A stretch of 64,000 nucleotides of DNA from Microbacterium sp. Au-Mic1. Its GTDB lineage: Bacteria; Actinomycetota; Actinomycetes; Actinomycetales; Microbacteriaceae. Position 1 is the stretch's first letter, and the number at the start of each line of letters is the position of its first letter. Under the pieces are notes generated by a model. That model saw only the letters and a program-made list of their open reading frames with translations, searched no databases and had not been told where the DNA came from. The stretch lies in NCBI RefSeq assembly GCF_021341785.1, contig NZ_JAJTTF010000008.1:124001-188000 (forward strand), in the 5' to 3' direction. Below, in pieces: positions 41,672 through 50,046 of this stretch. The position numbers were made by a program, and so were the translations under genes.

Positions 41672-43054
41672 ATGACGAGCTCGACCGGCACAGCGATCGA
41701 TCCCGGGGTGGACCCGGTGGATCCAGTCGTCGTGCTCGCCGCGCTGACGTCCATGGTGCAGGACACGGAAGCGACGATCATCCGCCTGCAAGCGGTACGG
41801 GAGGCGCAGCTCGCGGTCGCGCAGCGCCTCGCCGAACACCTCGCCGCTGAGGCCGGCCCGGCCGGGCGGGGTGATGCGGTGGAGCTCGCATCACGATCCG
41901 TCGCGGCGGAGTTGGCGGGGGTGCTGCACATGTCCGACCGGGTCGTGCAGGCCCGGATGGCCCGCGCCGCAGAACTCGTCACCCGGTTCCCGGTGACGAT
42001 GCAGGCGTTCACGGAGGCGCGGATCGGCCCGGCGCATGTGCGGCAGATCCAAGACGCCGGAGCCCGCCTGGACGACACTGCGCGGGTGGAGTTCGAGCAG
42101 GTCGCGGTCGCCGCATCCGTCGGGGAGACCCCGCATAGGGCGAAGCGGGTCGTGGAACGGATCGCCGAGCGGCTCGCGCCGCGGTCGCTCACGGACCGGC
42201 ACCGGGAAGCGCAAGAACAGCGTCGGGTGTGGCGGGAAGAGCTCGAGGATGGGCAGAAGATGCTCGGCCTCATCCATGCCGCCGCGGTGATCGACGGGAT
42301 CTACGACCGGCTCACCCAGCAAGCCCGGACAGTGCAGGTCGCCAACACTCAGGCGGGGAAGAACGCCGCCGAATGCGCAGCAGACGTGCTCGGCGATCCG
42401 ACGGATGCCCGTGCGATTGACCAGCTGCGCGCGGACGTATGCGCAGACACCCTGCTCACCGGCACCCCATCCGGACACGACACAGCGGACGGGATGCTCG
42501 GCGCGATCCAGGCGCGGGTCGAGATCACGGTCCCCGTGCTCACGATGATCGCGACCAGCACCGGCAGCCCCGCATTCGGCATCCGCGCCGAACAGCCCGG
42601 GGAACTCGCCGGCGGGCAGCCCATCGACACCGACACCGCCCGGACCCTCGCCGGAGGTGCCTCCGCGTGGGAACGGGTACTCACCCACCCCATCACGGGC
42701 GCGATCCTCGCCGTCGACCACTACCGACCCAACACAGACCTCCGCCGACTCCTGCACGCCCGCGACTCCCACTGCCGGTTCCCCACCTGCGGACTCCCAC
42801 CCGCCGCACACGACCTCGACCACACGGTTGACGCCGCATACGGAGGCCCAACCGAGGAAGGCAACCTCGGCGGGCTCTGCCGCCGACACCACGTGTTGAA
42901 GCATCACACCGCCTGGAAGGTGAAACAACGCGGCGCCGGGATCCTCGAATGGACGAGCCCCACCGGATCCACCTACATCGACCGGCCGCCCGCGCCCGTG
43001 ACCTTCACCATCGACGAACCTGATCCACCACCCGCCGCCGCGGCACCCTTCTAG
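41672..43054 (+). CDS. DUF222 / HNH endonuclease domain protein (13E12-type)
   Basis: Protein of 460 residues. The helical DUF222 domain spans about 20-310 (AEHLAAEAGPAGRGDAVELA, SDRVVQARMARAAELVTRFP, EARIGPAHVRQIQDAGARL). The C-terminal HNH motif, about 362-410, has CRFPTCGLPP, DLDHTVDAAYGGPTEEGNLGGLCRRHHVLKHH, with the paired cysteines, Asp-His and His-His needed for metal binding. Tail is Pro/Ala rich. Such genes occur in many copies in Actinobacteria and are associated with the REP13E12 family; biological role unclear. ATG at 41672 is used; a TTG four codons upstream is possible. Confidence 0.88.
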   Translation: MTSSTGTAIDPGVDPVDPVVVLAALTSMVQDTEATIIRLQAVREAQLAVAQRLAEHLAAEAGPAGRGDAVELASRSVAAELAGVLHMSDRVVQARMARAAELVTRFPVTMQAFTEARIGPAHVRQIQDAGARLDDTARVEFEQVAVAASVGETPHRAKRVVERIAERLAPRSLTDRHREAQEQRRVWREELEDGQKMLGLIHAAAVIDGIYDRLTQQARTVQVANTQAGKNAAECAADVLGDPTDARAIDQLRADVCADTLLTGTPSGHDTADGMLGAIQARVEITVPVLTMIATSTGSPAFGIRAEQPGELAGGQPIDTDTARTLAGGASAWERVLTHPITGAILAVDHYRPNTDLRRLLHARDSHCRFPTCGLPPAAHDLDHTVDAAYGGPTEEGNLGGLCRRHHVLKHHTAWKVKQRGAGILEWTSPTGSTYIDRPPAPVTFTIDEPDPPPAAAAPF

Positions 43055-43233
43055 CGGTCACCCGGCCCGGATACTCGAGTCCGGATCCCGAACCGCCACA
43101 GTTCCGACACCGGAATCCGGATCCCCCGAAAGTCGCCGTTCTGAGGTCAGGGCTCCCACGCAGGACGAATCGGCTCACCACCGGATCCACTCATCACCCG
43201 ATCCGGTCCCGCGCCAGTCCTGGAGAATCCGCC

Positions 43234-43578
43234 TCAGATCGTCCGCAGCGACGCCGCCGCCTGATCCAGTGCGCCCTCGTCGATCGCGAAGTACGCCCAC
43301 TTACCCCGCTGCTCGCGGGTGACGAGGCCGGCCTCGGTGAGGAGCTTCATGTGGTGCGAGACTGTGCCCTGCGACAGCCCGACCGGCTCGGTGAGATCGC
43401 AGATGCACGCCTCGCCGCCCTCGCCGGCGCCGATGAGCGAGAGCAGCTTCACGCGCGTCGGATCGCCCAGCGCCTTGAACACCCGCGCGATGCTCTCCGC
43501 CTCATCGGCAGCGATCCGAGGCTCCCGCGCGGTCGCGCAGCAGGAGGCGTCGACGACGATGGTCACGGGGAGCGTCAT
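43234..43578 (-). CDS. arsR: ArsR-family metalloid-responsive repressor
   Basis: Winged-helix repressor of 114 residues. Two candidate metalloid-thiol sites: C13-C14 at the N-terminus (DASCCATA) and C58-x-C60 in EACICDLTE, at the start of the DNA-recognition region as in As(III) sensors (ELCVCDL). HTH: LSQGTVSHHMKLLTEAGLVTREQRGKW. Divergent from the flavoprotein gene, with a palindromic operator between. Confidence 0.9.
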   Translation of the reverse strand: MTLPVTIVVDASCCATAREPRIAADEAESIARVFKALGDPTRVKLLSLIGAGEGGEACICDLTEPVGLSQGTVSHHMKLLTEAGLVTREQRGKWAYFAIDEGALDQAAASLRTI

Positions 43579-43591
43579 GACGACATCCTCT

Positions 43592-43617
43592 CACGTATTG
43601 ACATTCGTCGATACGTG
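43592..43617. promoter_or_regulatory. ArsR operator and promoter region
   Basis: Palindrome CACGTATTGAC-ATTC-GTCGATACGTG with 11-bp arms and one mismatch, overlapping a TTGACA hexamer (43598-43603), between arsR and the flavoprotein gene. Confidence 0.7.
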
Positions 43618-43680
43618 TTGGACCGTAGTCATATTCACATCTTTCAATCTGAGACTGTTCCCGACCCCTGAGGAGTGCGG

Positions 43681-44979
43681 ATGTCAGAGCTGCCTGTCGT
43701 CGTCGTGGGCGCGGGCCCCCAGGGGCTCGCCGCCGCTGCACATCTCCTCGAGCGCGGGCAGGAGGTCGTCGTGTTCGAGGCGGGCGCGACCCCAGCAGCC
43801 GCCGTCTCGGAGTGGGGGCACGTGCGGCTGTTCTCCGGGTGGCCGGAGCTCATCGACACCGCGGCGCATCGCCTGCTCGAAGAGACCGGATGGGTCGCGC
43901 CGGCCGAGGGCTACCCGACGGGTCGCGAGTGGGTAGACCGCTATCTCGCGCCCCTCGCGGCGGCGCTGGGAGACCGCGTCCGCACCGGCATCACGGTGAC
44001 AGGCATCACCCGGGCGGGTCGCGACCGGGTCGTGGACTCCGGCCGCCGCGACGCTCCCTTCCTCGTGCACACAGTCGATACCGACGGCCATGAGAGCCGC
44101 ATCCGCGCGCGGGCCGTTCTCGACGCCTCCGGCACTTGGTCGACGCCCAACCCGGCCGGCGCGAGCGGCCTGCCCGCACTCGGCGAGCATGTCGCCGGTG
44201 GGCGCGTCTCGTACCGGATCCCGGACGACGTCTCGCATCTGGCCGGGCAGCACCTGCTCGTCGTCGGAGCGGGCAACTCCGCCGCGCACGCCGTGCTGCG
44301 TCTCACCGATCTGGCACGCACGGAGCCGGGGACCCGGGTCACCTGGGTTCTCCGTCGCGGCGGCGTGGGGTCGGTCTTCGGCGGTGGTGCCGGCGACGGC
44401 CTGCCGGAACGCGCCGCGCTCGGCATCCGGGCTCGCCGCGCCATGGAGAAGGGTCTCGTCGATGTGATCACCGGGTTCCGTGTCGACGAGCTCCGCGCGC
44501 ACCCGGACGGCATCACCGTCGTGGCCGACGATGGACGCGAGGTCACTGACGTCGCCCACGTCTTCGCGCTCACCGGATTCCGGCCGGACACCTCCTTCCT
44601 GACCGAGCTGAGGATCGCCCTCGATCCCGCCCTGGAGGCGGTCGCGGGAATCGCAGCCGAGATCGACCCCAACGTCCATTCGTGTGGATCCGTCGGCGCG
44701 ACCGGAGCACGGGAGCTCGCGCAGCCGGAACCCGGGTTCTTCATCGTCGGGGCGAAGAGCTACGGCCGCGCACCGACCTTCCTCGCCCTCACCGGCTACG
44801 AACAGGTCCGCAGCGTCGCGGCGCACCTCGCGGGAGATGACGAGGCTGCGGACCGCAACGAGCTGGCACTCCCGAGCACCGGGGTGTGCGGTGGATCCGG
44901 AGACTTCGACACCGCGGGCGAAAGCTGCTGCGCCGTCCCGGTCCTGCAGATCGGCGTCCGTCCGGTCGCCGTAGGCTGA
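43681..44979 (+). CDS. ArsO-like flavin-dependent oxidoreductase with Cys-rich tail
   Basis: FAD/NAD(P)-dependent monooxygenase-like flavoprotein of 432 residues. FAD motif VVGAGPQGLAAAAHLLERG at the N-terminus and a second dinucleotide motif LVVGAGNSAAHAVL near 198. The C-terminus carries C403 and the pair C416-C417 (STGVCGGSG, GESCC), a good trivalent-metalloid thiol site. Such proteins occur next to arsR and are sometimes called ArsO; their reaction is not settled. ATG at 43681 follows AGGAG by five bases. No arsenite pump is adjacent. Confidence 0.82.
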   Translation: MSELPVVVVGAGPQGLAAAAHLLERGQEVVVFEAGATPAAAVSEWGHVRLFSGWPELIDTAAHRLLEETGWVAPAEGYPTGREWVDRYLAPLAAALGDRVRTGITVTGITRAGRDRVVDSGRRDAPFLVHTVDTDGHESRIRARAVLDASGTWSTPNPAGASGLPALGEHVAGGRVSYRIPDDVSHLAGQHLLVVGAGNSAAHAVLRLTDLARTEPGTRVTWVLRRGGVGSVFGGGAGDGLPERAALGIRARRAMEKGLVDVITGFRVDELRAHPDGITVVADDGREVTDVAHVFALTGFRPDTSFLTELRIALDPALEAVAGIAAEIDPNVHSCGSVGATGARELAQPEPGFFIVGAKSYGRAPTFLALTGYEQVRSVAAHLAGDDEAADRNELALPSTGVCGGSGDFDTAGESCCAVPVLQIGVRPVAVG

Positions 44980-45000
44980 ACCCGAAACGAGGAGAGAAGC

Positions 45001-45411
45001 ATGACCACCGACGCCACCCCCGCCGTGCTCTTCGTCTGCGTGCACAACGCCGGCCGATCGCAGATGGCCGCGGGGTTCCTGCGCGAGATCGCGGGCGACC
45101 GCATCGAGGTGCGCTCCGCCGGGTCGCTGCCGGCCGACCAGATCAACCCCGTCGCCGTGGCGGCGATGGCCGAGCTCGGCATCGACATCGCCGCGGAGCA
45201 GCCCAAGGTGCTCACCACGGAGGCCGTGCAGGACTCCGACGTCGTCATCACGATGGGCTGCGGCGACGCCTGCCCGTTCTTCCCCGGCAAGCGCTACGAG
45301 GACTGGACGCTCGACGACCCCGCGGGGCAGGGCATCGAGGCGGTCCGCCCCATCCGCGACGAGATCCGCCGCCGCATCAAGGAGCTCGTCGGCGAGCTCC
45401 TGCCGGCCTGA
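45001..45411 (+). CDS. arsC: Arsenate reductase, LMW-phosphatase fold
   Basis: Small cytosolic enzyme of 136 residues that reduces arsenate to arsenite. P-loop CVHNAGRS starts with nucleophile C13 (CX5R). The shuttle cysteines lie in MGCGDACPFFPG (C87, C91), the layout of thioredoxin- or mycothiol-coupled arsenate reductases, and EDWTLDDPAGQ supplies the general-acid Asp. ATG after GAGGAGAG, 21 bp beyond the flavoprotein stop. Confidence 0.92.
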   Translation: MTTDATPAVLFVCVHNAGRSQMAAGFLREIAGDRIEVRSAGSLPADQINPVAVAAMAELGIDIAAEQPKVLTTEAVQDSDVVITMGCGDACPFFPGKRYEDWTLDDPAGQGIEAVRPIRDEIRRRIKELVGELLPA

Positions 45412-45462
45412 GCCGGACGCCGCGGACGAGCGGTCGACGGCTCACTGGTTCGGATCCGACTC

Positions 45463-45548
45463 GTCACGATCAGCACACGAGGTGACGATCGGCACACGGA
45501 TCCACGTCAACACGCGTGCGCATCGTGGCAGGGTGTGCTGATCGTCAC
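45463..45548. repeat. Three-copy 16-bp motif forming an inverted repeat
   Basis: GTCACGATCAGCACAC (45463-45478), GTGACGATCGGCACAC (45482-45497) and the inverted copy GTGTGCTGATCGTCAC (45533-45548). The second and third pair at 15 of 16 positions. Lies in the 313-bp gene-free spacer after arsC, so terminator or operator. The rest of that spacer holds the tandem repeat at 45651-45740. Confidence 0.6.
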
Positions 45549-45650
45549 AGCCGAAGGCCTTCAGGTCGCACTTTCGGCGCTTCCCCCGACCAGGTGCAGC
45601 AGAACCTGCGACGTGAACGCGAGGATCCGGCGGACCGCCACTGCCGCCGG

Positions 45651-45740
45651 TGCCCCCGGCGCTCTCAGCGTGCGGCCGGCGCTCTCAGCGTGCCCCCGAC
45701 GCTCTCAGCGTGCCACCGGCGCTCTCAACCTGCGGCGCGT
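45651..45740. repeat. 20-bp tandem repeat running into the tetR 3' end
   Basis: A 20-bp unit (GCTCTCAGCGTGCGGCCGGC type) starts at 45661, 45681, 45701 and 45721, preceded by a half unit at 45651. The stop codon of the TetR-family gene (45725-45727) and its last residues are made from the fourth unit. Confidence 0.85.
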
Positions 45741-46429
45741 GCGGCGGAGTCGAGGATCTGGTCCACGCCGAGGAAGAACAGCTCACGGTCGCGCAGCGAG
45801 GCCAGCGCCACCGTGTGCTCCGCGATGCGGGGGTAGACCCGCGGATCCGCCAGCGGCGGCTCGTCGAACCAGGGTCCGTCGACCTCGCCGTCGGCGCGCT
45901 CCGCCCGCGCTCGCGCGATGCCCGCCGCGGTCGACAGCACGTGCGACGCGAGCAGCGCGTAGTGCCGCACCACGTCGGCCCCGCTCAACCCCGCGGTGGT
46001 GAACGCCTGCAGCATGAGCTCGATGGCGCCGAGTTCGCCCGGACCGTGCGTGGTGAGGATCGTCGCCTCCGCCCCGACGGCCGGATACTCGGAATACAGG
46101 TCGAGCGTCGCGCCGGCCATGGCGCGCAGCCGCCCTCGCCAGTCCTCGGCCGGGATATCCACACTCTGCACGGCGCGCAGCGTGACCTCGTCGAGCAGGG
46201 CGCGCATGAGGTCGTCCTTGCTGCGGAAGTGGCGGTAGATCGCTGTCGGGTCTGCCCCGAGCCTGGCGCCCAGCTCGCGCACGGAGATCGTCGTCGCCCC
46301 GGTCGCGGCGAGTTCCAGCCCCGTGGCCACGATGAGCTCGGGATCCAGGCGAGGCCGGGTCGGCCCGGCCTTCTCCGTCGATGCGGACACGTCGTCGAGT
46401 GCGGTCCGGCTGCTCCTCTTCACGGGCAT
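45725..46429 (-). CDS. TetR-family regulator
   Basis: Repressor of 234 residues. HTH: LIVATGLELAATGATTISVRELGARLGADPTAIYRHFRSKDDLMRAL, followed by a TetR C-terminal ligand domain. The last residues (ILDSAARAAG) come from the 20-bp tandem repeat. ATG at 46429 follows AGGAGG. Divergent from the amidohydrolase-peptide transporter operon; the GTCAAC-GTTGAC palindrome between them is its likely site. Confidence 0.88.
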   Translation of the reverse strand: MPVKRSSRTALDDVSASTEKAGPTRPRLDPELIVATGLELAATGATTISVRELGARLGADPTAIYRHFRSKDDLMRALLDEVTLRAVQSVDIPAEDWRGRLRAMAGATLDLYSEYPAVGAEATILTTHGPGELGAIELMLQAFTTAGLSGADVVRHYALLASHVLSTAAGIARARAERADGEVDGPWFDEPPLADPRVYPRIAEHTVALASLRDRELFFLGVDQILDSAARAAG

Positions 46430-46483
46430 GCCCCCTCCTGGTTCCTATCGTCCCACGTACACAACCACTCCGTCACCAGTTTA

Positions 46484-46522
46484 GTCAACACCGTTGACAT
46501 CGCCGCGGACTCTGGTTAGCGT
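46484..46522 (+). promoter_or_regulatory. Promoter and TetR operator of the amidohydrolase-Dpp operon
   Basis: TTGACA (46494-46499), 17-bp spacer, TAGCGT (46517-46522). The -35 box lies within the perfect palindrome GTCAAC-ACC-GTTGAC (46484-46498), so TetR binding would block the promoter. Confidence 0.75.
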
Positions 46523-46575
46523 TATCGCGACCCGCAGCCCGGCGGGCCCTCTGCTTCAACGGCGAAAGGCGGATG

Positions 46576-48297
46576 ATGACGACGCGCGTCTTCCACGGCG
46601 GATCGGTGTTCACCGGTACCGGAACCCCCCTCAGCGGCCAGGCCGTCATCGTGCGCGACGAGCGCATCGACCGGATCGTGCCCGAGTCCGAGCTGGCCGC
46701 ACTGCTCGGCGCCGAGCCCGAGGGGTCGGTCGAGCTGATCGACCTCCACGGCGCGCTGCTCAGCCCCGGCTTCCAGGACGCGCACATCCACGCCGTCGGC
46801 GGCGGGGTGGAACTGCTGCAGTGCGACCTCAGCGGCACCGAATCCGCGCAGGAGGCCGTCGCGGCCGTGCGCGCCTACGCCGAGGCGAACCCCGACGAGG
46901 AGTGGATCCTGGGCGGAGGCTGGTCGATGGACAGCTTCCCCGGCGGCAACCCGACGCGCGACCTGCTCGACGCCGCCGCACCGGGCCGTCCCGTGCTGCT
47001 GTCCAGCCGCGACCACCACAGCGTCTGGGCCTCGACGACCGCGATCGAACGCGCCGGCGTCACCGCCGACACCCCGGATCCCTCCGACGGCGTCGTCATC
47101 CGCGAGGGCGACGGCCACCCGGCGGGGACGTTCCACGAGGGCGCCGGCGACCTCTTCGGCGCCGTCCGTCCGGTGACCAGCGAAGAACTGCGATACCGCG
47201 GCCTGCTCCGCGCCCAGGAGGAGCTCATCGCCCTCGGCATCACGGGCTGGCAGGACGCGATGGTCGGCGGCGGCGGCGCAGGCATCGCAGACCCGCTCCC
47301 GGCCTATGAGCACGCCCTCGCGGAGGGCACGCTGCGCGTGCACGTCACCGGCGCGCAGTGGTGGGAGCGCGACGGCGGCATCGAGCAGGTCGCGCACATG
47401 GTCGCCGAGCGGCAGCGCGTCACAGCCCTCGGATCGCCCGAGCGGCTCGAGATCGGCACGACCAAGATCATGGTCGACGGCGTCGCCGAGAACCACACGG
47501 CCGCGATGCTCACGCCCTACCGCGATGCCCACGGCCACGACACGCACAACCACGGGCTGAGCTTCATCGACCCGGAGCGCCTGCGCGCGTACGTGACGGC
47601 GCTCGACGCGGCGGGGCAGCAGGTGCACATGCACGCGCTCGGCGATCGCGCCGTGCGCGAGGCCCTCGACGCCCTGCGGGACGCCCGCGACGCGAACGGC
47701 CCGACCGACAACCGCCACCACCTCGCGCACCTGCAGATCGTGGCAGAGGAGGACGTGCCGCGCTTCGCCCCGCTCGACGCCGTCGCGAACCTGCAGGCGC
47801 TGTGGGCGACGCACGAGGATCAGCTCGACGAACTCACCCTGCCCTTCCTGCAGGAAGGGCAGGAGGCGCGACAGTACCCGTTCGGCGACCTCGTGCGGGC
47901 CGGGGTCCGCCTCGCGGCGGGCAGCGACTGGCCCGTCTCCAGCGCGGCGCCGATCGACGCGATCCACATCGCCGTCAACCGCACCGTGCCGGGGTCCGAC
48001 CGGGAGCCCCTCGGCGGCGCGCACCAGCGCCTGGACCTGGCCACGGCCATGGCCGCGTACACCTCCGGCAGCGCCTACGTGAACCACCGCGAACACGACA
48101 CCGGAAGCATCAAGCCCGGCTACCGCGCCGACCTCGTCGTTCTCGATCCGTCGCCGTTCGAGGTCGCGGCCTCGGAGATCCACACCAGCCGCGTCACCCA
48201 GACCTGGATCGACGGCGTGCTGCTGCACAGCGTCGAGACCGCCGATTCCGCCGCCACCCGCACCACCTCCATCGATGAAGAAGGGGAGCTGTCATGA
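46576..48297 (+). CDS. YtcJ-type amidohydrolase (second paralogue)
   Basis: Metal-dependent amidohydrolase of 573 residues. HxH at H70/H72 (FQDAHIHAVGGG), MVDGVAENHTAAM near 300, MHALGDRAVREAL near 355, NRHHLAHLQ near 377 and AAGSDWPVSS near 455. ATG at 46576 is preferred over 46573 because AAAGG sits six bases upstream. First gene of an operon with a peptide ABC importer and amidase; its stop overlaps the binding-protein start (ATGA). Likely acts on an imported N-acyl or peptide-like amide. Confidence 0.88.
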   Translation: MTTRVFHGGSVFTGTGTPLSGQAVIVRDERIDRIVPESELAALLGAEPEGSVELIDLHGALLSPGFQDAHIHAVGGGVELLQCDLSGTESAQEAVAAVRAYAEANPDEEWILGGGWSMDSFPGGNPTRDLLDAAAPGRPVLLSSRDHHSVWASTTAIERAGVTADTPDPSDGVVIREGDGHPAGTFHEGAGDLFGAVRPVTSEELRYRGLLRAQEELIALGITGWQDAMVGGGGAGIADPLPAYEHALAEGTLRVHVTGAQWWERDGGIEQVAHMVAERQRVTALGSPERLEIGTTKIMVDGVAENHTAAMLTPYRDAHGHDTHNHGLSFIDPERLRAYVTALDAAGQQVHMHALGDRAVREALDALRDARDANGPTDNRHHLAHLQIVAEEDVPRFAPLDAVANLQALWATHEDQLDELTLPFLQEGQEARQYPFGDLVRAGVRLAAGSDWPVSSAAPIDAIHIAVNRTVPGSDREPLGGAHQRLDLATAMAAYTSGSAYVNHREHDTGSIKPGYRADLVVLDPSPFEVAASEIHTSRVTQTWIDGVLLHSVETADSAATRTTSIDEEGELS

Positions 48298-49958
48298 CCC
48301 GCACCCGCCCGAACCGCGGCGCCTCGCGCCGCCTGATCCGCGCCGCGGCGTTCGGCGCCGCCGCGCTCGTCACCGCGACCGCGCTCACCGCATGCTCCGG
48401 CGGCGCGACCGGCGGCGACTCCGCCACCGCCGACTGGAAACTCACCACCACGACCGCGAAGCCGAGCGGCGACATCGACTCGTTCTCGTTCGCGCTGTAC
48501 GCCGAGCCGGCCACGCTCGACTACGCCTACGCGTTCGACTACCCGGACAACCAGGTGCTCGCGAACGTGTGCGAGTCGTTGCTGCGCCTGAACCCCGACT
48601 ACTCGCTGAGCCCGGGCCTCGCGAAGAGCTTCTCCAACCCCGACCCGCTCACCTGGGTCTACGAGCTGCGCGACGGCGTGACCTTCCACGACGGCACCGC
48701 GCTCACGGCGGCGGACGCCGTGGCCTCGATGCAGCGGATCATGGACCCGCAGGTCGGATCCAGCTGGTTCTCCGTGTATCAGAACGTCGATTCGATCACC
48801 CAGACCGGGCCGATGGAGGTCACGGTCAAGACCAAGATCCCCGACTCCCAGTTCAACCAGGGCATGGGCGGATCCGCCGGTGTCATCGAGTCGGCTGCCA
48901 CCCTCGCGGCCAAGGGCAAGGACTACGGCAACTCCACCGGCGGCGTCAACTGCACCGGCCCCTTCTCGCTGAAGCAGTGGAAGTCGGGCGAATCGCTCAC
49001 CCTCGAGCGCTACGACGGCTACTGGGACACCGATCTGCGTGCGAAGTCGAAGGAGATGACCTTCTCGATCATCCCCGACGCCACCGCCCGTGTGAACGCC
49101 ATGAAGTCGGGCAGCGTCGACGGATCCTGGATGATCCCGCTCGAGTCCGCCGCGCAGCTGCAGGCCTCGGGCAAGGGCGACGTGCTGTACGCCCCGTCCA
49201 CGGCCACGAGCGACCTCGTGATCAGCAACATGAAGGGCGTGCTCGGCGACAAGCGCGTGCGCCAGGCGCTCATGCTGGCGCTCGACCGCCCCGGCATCCT
49301 GAAGGGCGCCTCGCAGAACATCGGCGAGGTCACCGATGTGCTGACGACGAAGCTGGTCTGGGGATCCGCCTCCGACGCGGCGAAGAAGGCCGCCTTCGAC
49401 GACATCACGCACTACGAGCAGGATGTCGCGAAGGCCAAGAAGCTCGTCGAGGAGGCCGGCGCGACCGGCAAGGAGCTGGTCTACGTGACCGCCCCGATCG
49501 GCAACGACTTCTCCGTGGTCTCGCAGGCGACCATGGCCGCCGCTCAGTCGATCGGGCTGAAGCTGACCATCACGACCGTGAGCCCCGCGCAGTACACGGC
49601 GCTGTTCAGCGACCCGAGCGCTCGCGAAGGGGTCGACCTGTTCTACACCGTCTGGTACCTGTCCAGCCCCGACGCCCTGGAGATGTACGGCGTGCTGCGC
49701 ACGGGCGACTTCAGCAACTACGGCGGCTGGAGCGACGAGGAGTTCGACAAGACCGTGAACGAGGCCGTGGGCACGATGGATCCGGCCGCGCGCAGCGCGC
49801 TGACCGCCAAGGCGCAGCAGATCGCGAACGAGGAGCTGCCCTGGATCCCGCTGGCCTCCGGCCCGCTGCCGCTGTTCCTGGGCAAGCGCATCACCGGCCT
49901 CGACCCCTCGATGGCGTTCCTCTACTACCCGTGGGCGGCCCAAATCGGCAAGCGCTGA
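48294..49958 (+). CDS. Peptide/nickel-type ABC transporter substrate-binding lipoprotein
   Basis: Family-5 extracellular binding protein, 554 residues. Signal peptide with twin arginine SRRLIRAAAFG (R12, R13) and lipobox LTAC (C34), so possibly a Tat-exported lipoprotein. Conserved DppA/OppA region: EPATLDYAYAFDY, LRLNPDYSLSPGLAKSF, WVYELRDGVTFHDGTALTAADAV. C-terminal LPWIPL typical of the family. Partner of the permeases and ATPase downstream. Confidence 0.92.
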   Translation: MTRTRPNRGASRRLIRAAAFGAAALVTATALTACSGGATGGDSATADWKLTTTTAKPSGDIDSFSFALYAEPATLDYAYAFDYPDNQVLANVCESLLRLNPDYSLSPGLAKSFSNPDPLTWVYELRDGVTFHDGTALTAADAVASMQRIMDPQVGSSWFSVYQNVDSITQTGPMEVTVKTKIPDSQFNQGMGGSAGVIESAATLAAKGKDYGNSTGGVNCTGPFSLKQWKSGESLTLERYDGYWDTDLRAKSKEMTFSIIPDATARVNAMKSGSVDGSWMIPLESAAQLQASGKGDVLYAPSTATSDLVISNMKGVLGDKRVRQALMLALDRPGILKGASQNIGEVTDVLTTKLVWGSASDAAKKAAFDDITHYEQDVAKAKKLVEEAGATGKELVYVTAPIGNDFSVVSQATMAAAQSIGLKLTITTVSPAQYTALFSDPSAREGVDLFYTVWYLSSPDALEMYGVLRTGDFSNYGGWSDEEFDKTVNEAVGTMDPAARSALTAKAQQIANEELPWIPLASGPLPLFLGKRITGLDPSMAFLYYPWAAQIGKR

Positions 49959-50046
49959 TCCGCCCGACCCCACCCGATGAGCCGAACCCCCGGAGCGACA
50001 CGCACGCCGCGCCGCTCCGGGGCCGGCCGAGACCACAGGTGACGCC

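Noticed and set aside
45651-45740. Possible CRISPR array
   Set aside because: Units are contiguous 20-bp tandem copies without spacers and no cas genes are in the window.
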